Of a DNA stretch of 64,000 nucleotides, positions 44,701 through 56,964 are shown one piece after another. The notes below the pieces were generated by a model, which was not told the DNA's origin, ran no database searches, and saw nothing but the letters and a program-made list of their open reading frames with translations. Within the stretch, counting starts at the first letter, position 1. Every line of letters starts with the position of its first letter. Origin of the DNA: Turnera subulata (Eukaryota; Streptophyta; Magnoliopsida; Malpighiales; Passifloraceae); contig JAKUCV010002880.1 of the NCBI GenBank assembly GCA_028386065.3, positions 66,436 through 130,435 on the forward strand, read 5' to 3'. Position numbers and translations under genes: made by a program.

Positions 44701-45204
44701 GACTGTATAGATTGGTGAAATAAGCTCTGAATTCAGTTTTAATGGCCACTGGGTTAGAGAGTAGCTAATTGTTGGCCCTCAAGTGGACTATTCTGTTTCT
44801 GCATCCCCTGTAGACTCGCTGCGATGTTAAAAAACTGTATTTTTATCCACTAATTTGCATCAGGTGACCCTTAATTTCTGCCTTCAGATAACTTCAAGTT
44901 GCTTCATTTTAAATGCAAGAACAGCTTTAACATCATTCAGTTTTTGTATCTCAGAGGGAGTCAAATTGCGAGTCTCAAAAACGTTATCCAAGTCATGGGT
45001 CGTGCTAAAAAACCAAATTGAAACTTTGGAGACAGGTGAAAAGAAACCAAACTAGCCTTCCAACTACAAAGGATTTGAACCAACTTCAAACATTGAACTA
45101 GATGAGCACTGAGCAAAAATCATGACCCCTAAGTTTGGGGATCGAAAGTAACAGTGAATGGAGAACATAAAAGCCAGACGTATTTGCTATAAGGCTACAA
45201 TTAA
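44701..45204. other. Spacer 3' of NOP53
   Basis: No coding signal. It probably includes the NOP53 3' UTR next to 45204. Confidence 0.3.
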
Positions 45205-48200
45205 TCATAAGCAACATAAGATAAAAAATTGTGACATAATGTAACAAGCTCGATTTGCTGGAGATCTCTTTCTTCTGACTCAATGCCATCTACTTGCATG
45301 AGTAAAACCCGCAGCTGTGGATCAAAAGTCTTCAGTGATATAGAACCACCCTATTTTCTGTTCACGTACACAATCATAAGCATAAGCTATCACCCCTTTT
45401 GAGTAGTTCAGATGCTAGAACCCAATAAAAAGACAATGTTTCTGAAACCAGCAAATGAAACTATTTCCAATGGCACACAATAGGCAATTATCTCCTGCTC
45501 TTAAGTTTGTAAAGTAACAAAGGCAACCTGTTTTCTAGCACGATCTCAACTGTTGGCATGCGCAGGAGTTAAAGCACATTATCAGCAGAAGCACTATGTA
45601 ATTGTTAGGCAACCACACTTTCCAATGCAACTCATTCCACTAGAAGAGAACTGACCTTCTGCTCTTGGCTGATGGTGCAATCAATCCTCTCTTCTCTAGG
45701 CTTTTATATCGATCCTTGACAAGGGTGCAACAACCCTTTTGAGCAATAAAAGAGGAAGAAAATGTCCTTTAGTTTCTCCCTAATCATAAGATTATCAGAA
45801 ATCATATTTCAAATGGCAGAAATTTCAAACAAAGACATGTGAGCCAACCTTTATCTTGCGGAGGGATCCAGTAATTTCTTCAGATAAAAGTACTTGAACA
45901 GGAGCAGGCTCAAATCTGAAACAAAGATTGCAATATCAGCAATTGATTGTAGTTAATATCTTATAACCAACAACTCCAGCTACCTTGTTCCACTTCAGAG
46001 CAAAACCAAGACATGCAGAAAAATAAAATCAACATAGCAAATACCATCTAATCAAGTTCAAGATGCAGAAAGATAAAATCAACACAGCAAAACTGCCTAA
46101 TATTGGTAAAAGCCGTGTTCGATGGAACTATTGAAGAATTGAAGAAGAGCGGACAAGGGAAAACCAAAAACTAGAGAAACCTTCAGGAACATAACGATGT
46201 ATTTTACTTCCCTAGTAGCATCCTAACAAGAACGCTAAATGTCAAGACTACAGCACAACACATACTTATGTTTTCCCAAGCGCGGTGGACGTGTCTTTAG
46301 CCTTTCTTGCTTTGCCACTATTCTCCGAACATGTCTTTTCTCTTTCTCTTCATCTTCTTTGGTTATTTCTTGAATAATATCTGGCAAACTGAAAAACAGG
46401 GAACTCAGACAAGACTAAGCATGTCTTCTTACATAAAGAAATCCTCTACAAAAAGCAACTATTTTCTTACGCATCAATTTCTTTTGAGAGTTCCTCTTTC
46501 TTTTTTGCTTCCGCTTCTTTCTTTTTCTGTTCCTTGAGCCTAGCTCTCTTATTCAACTCAACTCGAGTTACTCTCTTTGTTTTGGCAGACCTGCAACACA
46601 GTAGTTGGAAAAGGATTGGATAATTAAGGCCAAAGAAAAAGGTCAATTATTGGATATCATCAAAGAAACATAGTATTATGCAGAGTTACATATCTCTTCT
46701 ATGCCAAAGATTGAAAACGAAAAAAGGAAGGGAAGAGAGCATCAAGTTAATTGTATGTATCCCTGAGGCAATAGCAGATTCATAGGAAGAAGGATTAGAA
46801 AATGATTTTATCAGCAAAGAAGTGAATAATCGATGAGATGAGACAGAAATGCTGTTAAGTGGCAAGAGAAAAAGGGGGTCCATCTTTGTAGGTAGAACAT
46901 AAGCAGCCGAATATTAGAAGTTACAATATGTCAGCTGGACACGAAGCCATGAAGATACGGGGAGAGGGAGCTTCTATGCAATGCCATAGAATGCCAAAAT
47001 GGATTATAAGCAAACCCATGCATTTCAAAAATATTTTGGGACCCCATTATTTTTACCTAAATGGTAGCCTTGCTCAAGCATTTGCAGACCTGAGATAAAC
47101 TTTGCAGATATAAAGAGATTCAACAAGTATACTATGCAAACTAAATGGAATCGAATAAACAAACAGACCTTTTTTCCTGAGCAGAATTCATGGTCTCTTC
47201 TCCATCCACGTCATCATCACCATCATCAACGTCATTACCAGTATCGGCCTCAAGAAAGAACATCTAAGAAATAACGAATGTTGCAACTTTGAGCTCGATT
47301 GCAAACGAAAAGAGAAACTAAATATATATATATATATAGAAGAAAGAAAGAAGAGACTGACATCTTCTTCACTAACTAGTTGGCCAGGAACAGTTAATGG
47401 TACAGGCTGCGGCCCTAATTCATCTTTATATACTTTCTGCAATTCCTCTGCAACAGCTTGAGCCAAGGAATCCTGGAATTAAGGAAAGGAAATTGCAGGA
47501 TTTTGAATTAGACAGGAGGAGAATGAAGCAATAGATGCCGAGATTAAGAAAACAGTAAATAACCTGATGGGCTTCAAATGAAGGATTATAAGAGCACCCC
47601 GGGGGTTCAATTTCTACCGCTGGAATAAGGGAAGGTTTGGATGCCTGCCCATGATTGCACAACCATCAAGTCTAAGACATGTATTAATAAGTAGCAACAA
47701 CAGCCACAGCCAAGTGAATATACTGGCAAGTATGACAGATGGCAATATAACAACATAGTGATCGTATTACACAGTAATTTTAAGAGAAAACATGAGGAAC
47801 AGCAACAAGAAGAGATACCTTCTTGGCCTCGTCATCAGTTGCTGCTGCAAGAGTGTAAATTTAAATTCAAATCAATCGAGGAACAATAGGGATTTCCAAA
47901 AGCACAGAAAAAATCAATCAATAAAGGGGAAATAATACCTGGATCATCCCAAATGTCAACCATGGAAGATCCTTCCTTGGGGGTAATGGCGGAGCTTCCA
48001 GGTTGAGTGGGAGGAAGTTTCTTGTGCTTTTTGAGGGGTTTGGGATTGGAAGAGGGCACTGCTTCCACGAAGGGATTCTGCTGCAGCACACTGTCTACAC
48101 GGAGGACTTTTTCTCTGTGTTTCTCAATCTTCCTCCTCACAGATAGGTCTAAATGTTTTTTTTTAAAGAAAAAAAAACATATGGTTAAGATTTTAAAAAA

Positions 48201-48433
48201 AATTAACACAAAAGAGGAAAAAAAAATGAAATTTTTAGGAGGGGGGGGTAGGGGAAGACAACACCTTTGGATTTGTCGACGAAGACGAGAGATTGGGTGG
48301 GCAGATGAGAAAGAGAGCCACCAGAGAGAGCATCCTTGGTGGACTTCTCGAAGAAATCCTCAACGTCTGCAGTGCTTATGTTGGCTCTCCATGCTTTCTT
48401 CCCCTTTCTCGACCCTTTAGCTTTCTTCCCCAT
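45205..48433 (-). CDS. NOP53: NOP53-like ribosome biogenesis protein
   Basis: Nucleolar factor needed for late 60S subunit maturation, recruiting the exosome for ITS2 processing; the Arabidopsis gene is SMO4 (family knowledge). Eleven exons in phase: 48433-48265, 48148-47939, 47844-47819, 47644-47564, 47472-47362, 47263-47169, 46590-46471, 46388-46266, 45915-45849, 45735-45656 and 45274-45205, giving about 383 residues. The start MGKKAKGSRKGKKAWRANI is diagnostic, followed by DVEDFFEKSTKDALSGG, RRKIEKHREKVLRVDSVLQQ, EIEPPGCSYNPSFEAHQ and SLAQAVAEELQKVYKDELG. An acidic stretch, a long K/E-rich helix, RLGKHKFEPAPVQVLLSEEI and RYKSLEKRGLIAPS complete it. All split codons fit. The last exon (RRKRSPANRACYIM) is the least certain; without it the frame stops a few codons after exon 10. 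No internal stops. Confidence 0.92.
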
Positions 48434-49226
48434 CTCTATCACTATTTGCCTCTGCTTCTGCTAGGAACACCACCACTGCTCTTTCTTCCCTTGCTACAAA
48501 TTTGTGCACATTAGTAAAAAAGAAGCCTAAGGTTTTGGTTTCAGACCCAAACTGGTTACCCACCCATCACACTACCAAGCAACTCGAATAATTAATTAAT
48601 TAATAGGGTTTTTGCTTCTCAAAGGCCGAGCTCATAGAAAATAAATCCAGAAGGACAGCATCTTCAATACGGGTTTTTGCTTTTGCAAGTTCAGTAGTGA
48701 ATTTGGACTCCACAAAAAGTCTCATGTCCACCAAAATACAAGCTAGACAAGGGTGAGCAGTTTAGCCCTCATTAAATATACAAATACAATTGATATATAC
48801 ATAATAAATAACAAAACGAAAACCAGACCAAAATCACCTCAAGCAGAACGCGTAAACACAAGGGCAGCAACAATTTGGTGTTCCTTAAAAGCAACACGGC
48901 CAAGGGATTGGAGGCTGGATTGAAGAAGAGAAGAGAGAGTTGTGAGTTCTTACCCTCGCCGTTGACTTCACTGCCTCCGCCAAAAGCTTAACGTCGTGGC
49001 TCGCTCGAAACACGGGGAAAGGAGGAAGCCAATAACCCCCCACACTGAGACGCGAAACGGAAAACGGCTGATAGGGAAGCTCGAGAGATATATATATATA
49101 CGATACAACTGGGGTTAGGGGTTTTACGACCTACCAGGTTGGCAGGTTGCATACACTTTGCATACACCACCAGCTGTGACTTTATCCTATCATGTGGACC
49201 CAATATTACTATTATTCATTTTGATC
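48434..49226 (-). promoter_or_regulatory. NOP53 5' UTR and promoter
   Basis: A likely noncoding first exon ends at about 48956 with GGCGAGG|GTAAGAAC. An acceptor-like CCTAGCAG at about 48465 precedes the coding exon, so a 5' UTR intron of roughly 490 bp is probable. Upstream is an AT repeat (49087-49100), then the Pack-MULE from 49227. Confidence 0.5.
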
Positions 49227-49569
49227 GGGTAAATGCATATTTTGGGGTCCGTACTATTTCAATTGTCCCTTTTAGGGGTCTGTACTAATTTTTGACCCTT
49301 TTATATGCCCATACTCTCTTATGTCGTTCCTTTTTGGGGTCTCGGTCAGCCCAGCAGCTGACGTGGGCTGCCCGGCTTAGGAGTGTAATACACGTGGCAG
49401 CACATGAAAGGCCTTTTACACAAGTGCTGCCAAATGTACATGTGGGCTCCACTTTCCCTTATTTTTTTAAAAAAACCAATTTTCCTCATTTTTTTTTCAA
49501 TTTACATCTAACAAATTAATAAAATAAAAAATTTCCAATTAAAACCCCCTAAAACTAAACAAAACCCCT

Positions 49570-50215
49570 GATTGAATGATGAAAAAATTGTGTCATTTTC
49601 TCATCGTCGTCTCTTTTTCACCTCCCTTCCCCAAACTTCCCTGTCCTCCTCTCCTCGCTGCCTCAACGGCTCCACAACTGAGCTTACCCACACCTTCCTC
49701 TCGCCTGCCTCCACGTGTCATTCCCTCTCCCTCTCTCTCTCTCAGCTGCTCTCCGGCGGCCTCCTCTCCACCGCCGCTGCCTTCGTCTCCTTCCTCACCT
49801 TCATCCCCCACTGGATCGGATGGTCAAGGACTTCTTCGACCGCGCCGTCAAGGCCTTGGACCTCTGTAACGCCATCCGCGACGGGATTGAGCAGATCAAA
49901 GACTAGAAGAAACGCCATCCACCACTGACCACTGGATGCTCGGAGAAGGCCAGTTCCGTCGCGCCCGCAAGGCCCTCATCGATTTGTCCGTCTCTATGCT
50001 TGACGAGAAGGACTCCTCCTCCTCCTCCGCCTCCTCCATTGCCGCCCACCGCAACCGCTCCTTCGGCCGCCAGAACCCCTCCAAGGACCACCACCACCTC
50101 GCCGGCCATTTCTGGTCCGCCGCCAGGCAACTATAGGCCATCGGGAACAACCTCGTCGTCCCCAAAGGGAGCGAGGTGATTGCCACGAGTAGGGTTGCGG
50201 TGGCGGTGTCCAGTA
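49570..50215 (+). pseudogene. Captured ROH1/BPS1-like (DUF793) gene fragment
   Basis: Plus-strand reading gives [20 protein letters not shown] and DGIEQIKD, then a TAG where the family has Trp. It continues with [41 protein letters not shown] and HFWSAARQL, then a TAG where Gln is expected, and finally AIGNNLVVPKGSEV. This follows the order of plant ROH1/BYPASS1-related proteins (exocyst-linked, unknown biochemistry), missing the start and the C-terminal hydrophobic part. Stops and missing ends make it a non-functional transduplicate. The sequence is GC-rich in third positions compared with the AT-rich surroundings, fitting capture from elsewhere. Confidence 0.78.
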
Positions 50216-50339
50216 CTTATTTTTCCTCCTCTTGTTTTTTCTTTGCCCCCTGCAAATTTTAATTTTTTTTGAATTAACATTTGTTATTTTTATTTTTGTT
50301 TTGGATAATTAATGTTTCATATTACAATTTGCTGGAGCA

Positions 50340-50690
50340 AATAAAGACGGTTGCCGATTCTGCTCGGAGGACGAGGAATACAGTGAGGAGAGGTAGGGAT
50401 CTGTGGCCGTGGCGGTGAACGGCAGCGATGCTGTATTGTTTGGCAACGGCGAACGACGGTGCATTAACGGCTCAAGGAGGAGAAGGTGTGTTCCAGTACG
50501 AGGGTGATGGTGGACCAGAAGGCAACGATGATTCATCCCAGAAGCGCCTCATGCTCTTGGGACCCCTTTTCAATGGTGGTTTCTGTTGCAACGACGGCGA
50601 CGTACTGTTGGACGACAATGAGGAGATATGGGGCAGTGAAGAGATGGGGGAGAGAGATGAGTTGCTTTTAGAGAGAGTGGCCTGACACAT
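50340..50690. other. Second GC-rich insert in the Pack-MULE
   Basis: Open frames exist on both strands: plus 50428-50685, minus 50717-50472 with SLPHISSLSSNSTSPSLQQK and SMRRFWDESSLPSGPPSP. It looks like a second captured coding piece, but I cannot name the source. Confidence 0.35.
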
Positions 50691-50693
50691 GTT

Positions 50694-51102
50694 TTTTTTT
50701 GCCAAAAATGATTCCATTTTTATAATTCAAATCAGTTAATTATAATATTTGCTAAAAAAATTTAAAGTCATTAAAAGTTAAAGAATTATGAAATTTATTT
50801 TTTCTTTATTAATAAATTTAGAAAATAAAAATTCACTCAGAAAATATTTTATAATTTATTTTTTTAAGAAAATTAGAAGTGGGACCCACCATATGCACAC
50901 AATTTTTTTGCCAAAAATGATTCCATTTTTATAATTCAAATCAGTTAATTATAATATTTGCTAAAAAAATTTAAAGTCATTAAAAGTTAAAGAATTATGA
51001 AATTTATTTTTTCTTTATTAATAAATTTAGAAAATAAAAATTCACTCAGAAAATATTTTATAATTTATTTTTTTAAGAAAATTAGAAGTGGGACCCACCA
51101 TG
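50694..51102. repeat. 209 bp tandem duplication
   Basis: GCCAAAAATGATTCCATTTT begins at 50701 and again at 50910. The copies are near-identical to GGGACCCACCAT, which ends each copy. Confidence 0.93.
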
Positions 51103-51336
51103 TACAGTGTGCATGTGAAGTACGAGACTCATGAGTTGCCACGTGTCAAAAAATGCACGCGTGTGATGCACTCCCGAGCTGGTCAGCCACGTCAGGAGCT
51201 GGGCTGACCGAGACCCCAAAAAGGAACGACATAAGAGAGTATGGGCATATAAAAGGGTCAAAAATTAGTACAGACCCCTAAAAGGGACAATTGAAATAGT
51301 ACGGACCCCAAAATATGCATTTACCCCATTTTGATC

Positions 51337-53585
51337 CTTGCTTTTTCAGATACTGCACTTAGTCCTTTTAATTTATAAACTTTTCTAATTATGTCCTTCT
51401 TAGTAATGTTTTTGATCATATTATTTTATCAATTAAGTTTATAATATGGACATTTTATCTCTAATTAAATATACCTTAAAAAAAAAACTGATTTTTAGAG
51501 TGACTTTTTCAGAAAAATAATAATGACGTGTGATGCACAAGAAATATGCATAGTTTTAGGCATGATTTTAGATATATTTACTCTCAATTTATCATGATTA
51601 TATGCCTTGCTTTGCATTATTTCATCATATTCCTTTAAATTCCATCCCTTACTATATGATCAGTGATTCCAGGTGCATTTTGAAGGATTTTGGAGATTTT
51701 ACTAGAGATTTCGAAGAAACAGCCTCTGCCACAGCCTGAGCCTGCTTCGAGCCTGTTGTTCATTGCAGAATCAGTAAAAGGCTACGAATCCCTGATACTT
51801 GAAGCCTCCATACCACCACACCAATCGCAAGGGAAGCTGGAATCGATTGCATGGATGAATCAAGAAGGATTGCACACAGGCCCACCACAGACTTAGCCTG
51901 TGGAATCTGCAGATAACCAGAAAAGCGAAGAAAGAATATAAAACTCAGCCACTTGCAGGGCTTCGCCACTTGCAGAAATTTCAACCCTAGAATCATAACC
52001 TGAGCATTTCAAAAGACTTTAGGCATGGGAAAGAGGTAATAATCATTTCACCCAAAGAGTATTGCAAATAAAGAACTATTATCCTCCCCAAAAAGACTTC
52101 AAAAACCTGCAGATCTAAAGGATTCAGCCTATCAGCACACTTCCCATGGCGCCGTATCCCGAGGAACATGATGGGCAATTGAAAACCAACTTGCCCAACT
52201 CCCATACCTTCCAGCAAGTGGGAGAAGGGATAAGAAGAGGATCCACGCCTATAAATAGGAAGAAGGAAGAAGAATTGGGCATCGAACAACCCATCGATCA
52301 AACACCCATAACTGCAGAAGTTTTGGAACAAAGGGTTTAAGGGGAAACACGATTCTGCAGCATTTTCTGGGTAGAAATCGTGTTGTCCCTGACTTTCAGA
52401 TTTGTTCCAATCCTTATTCCAACCTTTATCCCCATTGATTTTGTAATTCAGATTATGAATTAAACAACCCCTCTTAGGTTGAAGGGGTGAAGCATGTCTC
52501 TGTTTTTATAGTAATAAATTGCTCATCTTATGTCCTTAACCCGATTTTTTGTCTTGGTTGTTGCAAACTTGCTCCATGTCTGAGTCTTGATCAAACCCAC
52601 GCATGATTACAGGTAGCAAGGCGAAGGACCGAAAGGAGAAACCATAGTTGTTGGAACAACAACAAACAACCCTTAGTTCTTAGTTTTGACAGAAGTTAGG
52701 AACTAATTGAGGAATTAGCCTCAATACCAAATCTTAATCCCTTTGGTTTGACCGATGCGAAAGCATTAGGATGAGTGAGAATCTTGGGAGGAACCTGTGA
52801 GTGAAAATAAGTGGGTTCAGTATAGGTTGAGAGCGCCTGCAAAAACTAATCTTATAATCGATTTTGTGTTGTCGACAAGCTCAGCCTGTTGCAGCACAGT
52901 CGAGAAGAAAACACCATTTTTAATCTGATTCTTGATTGACTATTGAGAAGCCTATTTTTAATCAAGTAGCAGTTTGGTGAAGGACCGAAAGGAGAATCCA
53001 AATGTGCTAGACCTATAATAGTCAATCTTCACTCCCTAGCCATTCGAAAGAAGATAGGGAGAGACTGTGGGTATCTAGCACCAACACTAAACTTCACCCC
53101 TAAGCGGACGTCTATTCTAAGACAGGGAGTAGATGGAAGCTTAGGGAACTATCAATAAGATCGAAAGCCGTTGGTAGTACACTAGGTTGGGAGCCCCTTC
53201 AAGACATCTTATTAAACACAGGGCGTCAAACAGGCTCAGCCTGTTATGATGCTGTTGAGCAATTTAGAGCATAAAGGCAAGGCATGTGAACCCCGGATGC
53301 CTAAGACTTCACTAAATCTGATCTTTTCCTACTTCAATTATGTTCTTACTTTTTACTCTCTTGCCTAATTCACATTTCAATTACTATTCACCTAAAATTC
53401 ACTTTTGTTCAATTGTTTCAAGCCCAATTTATCTAATTAAAGAGTAACAGGCTCAACCCGGTCTCTGTGGATACGACCTTGATAAAGTACTACTACTACT
53501 ACCCTGTGCACTTGCAGGAACCATTTGTGGAGACCACACATCAAAGTGCACGGCGAAATATATTAGTATGGTAGTAGAAGATATA
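51337..53585. repeat. Probable noncoding LTR-retrotransposon-derived region
   Basis: No gene supported. Phrases such as GTCTCTGTGGATACGACCTT, CTACTACTACCCTGTGCACT and CCACACATCAAAGTGCACGG near 53460-53555 recall LTR or leader sequence of plant Gypsy elements. CAGCCTGTTGCAG-like motifs recur at about 51730, 52880 and 53230. AAGGACCGAAAGGAGAA occurs at 52625 and 52981, marking an internal duplication. Ends not found. Confidence 0.35.
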
Positions 53586-53593
53586 TATATTAG

Positions 53594-53790
53594 CAAGGGC
53601 ATATCCAGAATATAAATTTAGGGGGTGCCAAAGCCAATGCCAAGACTCGAACCCTTAACCAACCAAGTACTCAACATGAGGCTAACCATCAAGCTACCCT
53701 GTGACTCCTGTGATATTATTACCATATATATATAAATTGGGATTCTAGGGCGGGCCAGGGCCACCCTTGCTCCCCCTATATCCGCCCCTG
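53594..53790. mobile_element. hAT MITE
   Basis: 197 bp with perfect 8 bp duplication TATATTAG (53586-53593, 53791-53798). Ends CAAGGGCATATCCAG and, inverted, CAGGGGCGGATATAGG, the same end type as the MITE at 20595-20872. Confidence 0.87.
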
Positions 53791-53798
53791 TATATTAG

Positions 53799-54922
53799 TA
53801 TGATAATAGAAGTAAAAGTAGAATGGATCATCATTCGTTTTCGATAGAGAAAATAGGATATCATTATTATGATACTCATTGTAATTGTTATGGTACTCAT
53901 TCTAGAGTTGGATTTCAAGCTTAATGTAATATACATCGTAATGATACTCATTGTTTGTTACACATTGAGTATGGAAGTTTGATGACCATCTTGTTAATGA
54001 TACAATATAGAAAATGCAAATGCAAGTGATAAGAGAATAACAGAATAAAACATAGAAATCTATCTTCATTAACACATAACCAACATCAGTTCAAACTTGT
54101 CGCCAAATTAGTACACAGCGAACATCAGTTCAATCAGTCATTAAGACATAAAACATGCCCTGTTATCAATGTTTGATTCGAGTCCCCTTTCATATATATA
54201 TATATATAAAAGCACCAACTCTAGAAAAGCTGGCAAATAATAAATGACATGTAGTTTCTTATTATAATCAAGCGTGTATAGAAGAATATTCTTACTAGGC
54301 ATTAATAATAATAATAATAAATTACACTTAATCAATTAATTAATATTTTATTTTTACTTTGTTGAAACAACATGTCGTACAATAATAAATAACATGTAGT
54401 TTTTTATATTATAATTAAGCATACATACACAAATATTCCTACTAACTGTTAATAATAATAATAATAAATTAACATTACTCTTATTTAATTGAGACCATCT
54501 GTCATACAACAACAAGCAAGGAACTATATGAAAAAATAGAGAAAAAGAAGTAGAATAGTCAATGAAAACTACGAACAAAAATAAAGACTACAAAAAAGAA
54601 TAATAATGAAAAATAATTATAAAATTTAGAATATCAAAGGATCAACAAATATTTTTTTTGGTACAGACTAACAAAAATTATTAACAATAATTGATTTATA
54701 AATTTCAATTCTAATACAAAAACTAATTCTGAATAATTTGTGTTTGTTTGTCTATAATGTAAAAAGATCGTTATCTACATTATATATAAGTTCTTATTAA
54801 GATAATTATTAATATATAAGCCTTTATTTTTATTTTCTCAACAACTAACAAGAATTATAAAGAATAATAATTATTGAAAAATAATAGAACTATAGGGAAC
54901 AACAGTCGAAGAGTCGACGACA
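53799..54922. other. AT-rich noncoding
   Basis: Strongly AT-rich, with TAA/TAATAA runs and a (TA)n near 54193. Part of it (about 54600-54880) is repeated in diverged form at 60590-60860 on the other side of the nested LTRs. Confidence 0.5.
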
Positions 54923-56964
54923 ACTATTGAAACGCCCCGACCCGTATTTACCGTACACAGTAAACACGTGCCGGAACTGTGACGATCCAACCAAAATCAA
55001 GCCCAGCATACAGTGTATACAACAGGAACATGGGCTCAACAGCCCAAAATAAAAGCATCAATAATAACTCAACCGGCCCAATGGCCCAACAATAGTAAAA
55101 ACAATGCACAGCGGAAGACTTAATAACTCACAAAACACTGTATGCAACACTGATGCAAACTATGGATCCAAGTCTTGTCCAAGGGATAACGTCGCAGTCT
55201 GTCTGGTATGCATCAAACCTGTACCAAAAATAACTCATCCTACGGGATGAAAGCCCGCAGGTGAGGGGTGAGTCCGAAGTGCTCACAACCATGGATTGTC
55301 GATTAGTATGCAACCCTAAAAATTACTCAAAGTCGAAAACAGGCTCAACAGCCAAACCAAAAGACTCGACCCAAAACCGGTCCAAGACCAAAAGAACTCA
55401 ATTGAAAATCCAATTTTTTTCCAATTTTATCTTTTCCGGGCCCTGTCACGGATAAGCTAGGGGTCAGACCTGGTTATCAACATATTCCGGGTGCCAGACC
55501 AAATCCAAGAGAACCCAGGGATCGACATCCCAAAAATACGAACCCAGGGATAGACATCCCAAATATAATCATGGGATAGACATCCCAAGCATAGACATGC
55601 TTATCACAAATAACCCAGGTCAAGGCCACCACGAAATAGTCTTAAACCATCGAGTCGTACCTCTACTTACCACGTGACAATTATATTATCATCATCAAAA
55701 TCAAATCACAGGGATCAACATCCCTAACTAAAATCCCGGGATAGACATCCCTATCCAAAATCAAGGATCGACATCCTTATCACAATTTATTATTTAGTCC
55801 TTAATACTTTACCAAAAGACACAGCAATCGACATCCAAAAACAACCAGGACACTGGGATAAACATCCCAAACCAAACCAAGGAATGCAACATCCAACAAA
55901 GCAAATAAATTACCAGAATAATTAATAAATACATATATATATTTTGTTTTTAAAAAAAAAAATAAACGGACTGGGCTGAACAGGACCAAGCCCAGACTTG
56001 CACTGTGCAAGCCCAGCCGGCCCATGCCCAAGCCCAATCCACACAACCCAGCCCAAGCTCCACAGTATCAAGGCACGACCCGACCAGATGAAACGGGTCG
56101 GACGCGGGTCTCACCTCGGGTTGCTACGGCGCGACGGCGAGAGAAGAAAGGCGAGCGCGAGGAAGAAACTGGCGCGGGGTCGGCGAGGCTGAGGCGACTC
56201 CATGGGCGGCGGAAAGGAGGCGCTGCGTCGTCGGCGTCGTCGTCAGCGGCGCGGAGAGTGAGATCCGCGGGTTCTCCGCCGGGTCAACGGCAACTGGAGG
56301 AGCGTCGGCAGGCGGGAGACGACGGGGAAGGCGGCGACAGGTCGGCGATGGCGTGGCGAAGGCGCTGGTGGCGGCGGTGAAGCTCGAGACGGCGCCGGTC
56401 GTCCTCCCGTGTACAGTAACCGAAAGGGGTGACGATGAACAGTAACTCCTCCGGGTTTTCCTCTTTTTTTTTTCATTTTCTTCTTTTCTTCTTTTTCCCT
56501 ATTTTCTTCTTTTTTCTTTCTATTTTCATCTTCTTTTTTTTTCTTCTTTTTCATTTTCCTATTTTCCGAATTTCTTTTTTTTCTTTCTTTTTTTTTTCCT
56601 TGCTCCCTCCCTGTTTTTTGTTTTGTTTTGTTTTGTTTTTTCTTCTCTTTTTTTTTCTTTTTTTTCTTTCTCTCTTTTTTTTTTCTTTCTCTTTTTTTCT
56701 CTTTTCTTCCTCTCCTCCTCTCCTTCTCCTGGTTTCCTTCCTTTTATAACCTTGAGTTACTATACAGTATGTGACTCCTCATTAATGCAGCCTATCTGCA
56801 TCACAGAGCGAGTCCGGTCCGGACCAGAAAATAATTGATATCCCCTTAGTTATTTTCTGGTGTGATTTTCCGAAAATCCCGGGACCCAAAAAATACCAAC
56901 TTAGGCCCGAAAAAATCCACGGGAAAAATCACGAGTGCGGGAAAACTCTCGGTTTCGAAAAATG

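Larger units (their letters stand above)
49227..51327 (+). mobile_element. Pack-MULE carrying a ROH1/BPS1-like gene fragment
   Basis: 2,101 bp Mutator-type element with 9 bp target duplication ATTTTGATC (49218-49226 and 51328-51336). The terminal inverted repeats begin GGGTAAATGCATATTTTGGG and match for about the first 129 bp by eye, then less well for another 60 bp or so. No transposase. The interior carries a host-gene-like segment (49570-50215) and a 209 bp tandem duplication near the right end. It sits upstream of NOP53, with its right side toward a retrotransposon-like region. Confidence 0.93.

Noticed and set aside
49576..49869. Overlapping open frames on both strands in the Pack-MULE cargo
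   Set aside because: They come from GC-rich captured coding DNA; only the frame with ROH1-like motifs has support.
53640..53710. tRNA-like phrases (CTCGAACCC...) in the hAT MITE
   Set aside because: No cloverleaf or anticodon arm can be drawn; this is a known look of such MITEs.
56429..56838. Frames rich in Phe/Ser/Leu in the pyrimidine tract
   Set aside because: Low-complexity T/C-rich sequence inside LTR A; the translation is an artefact of composition.
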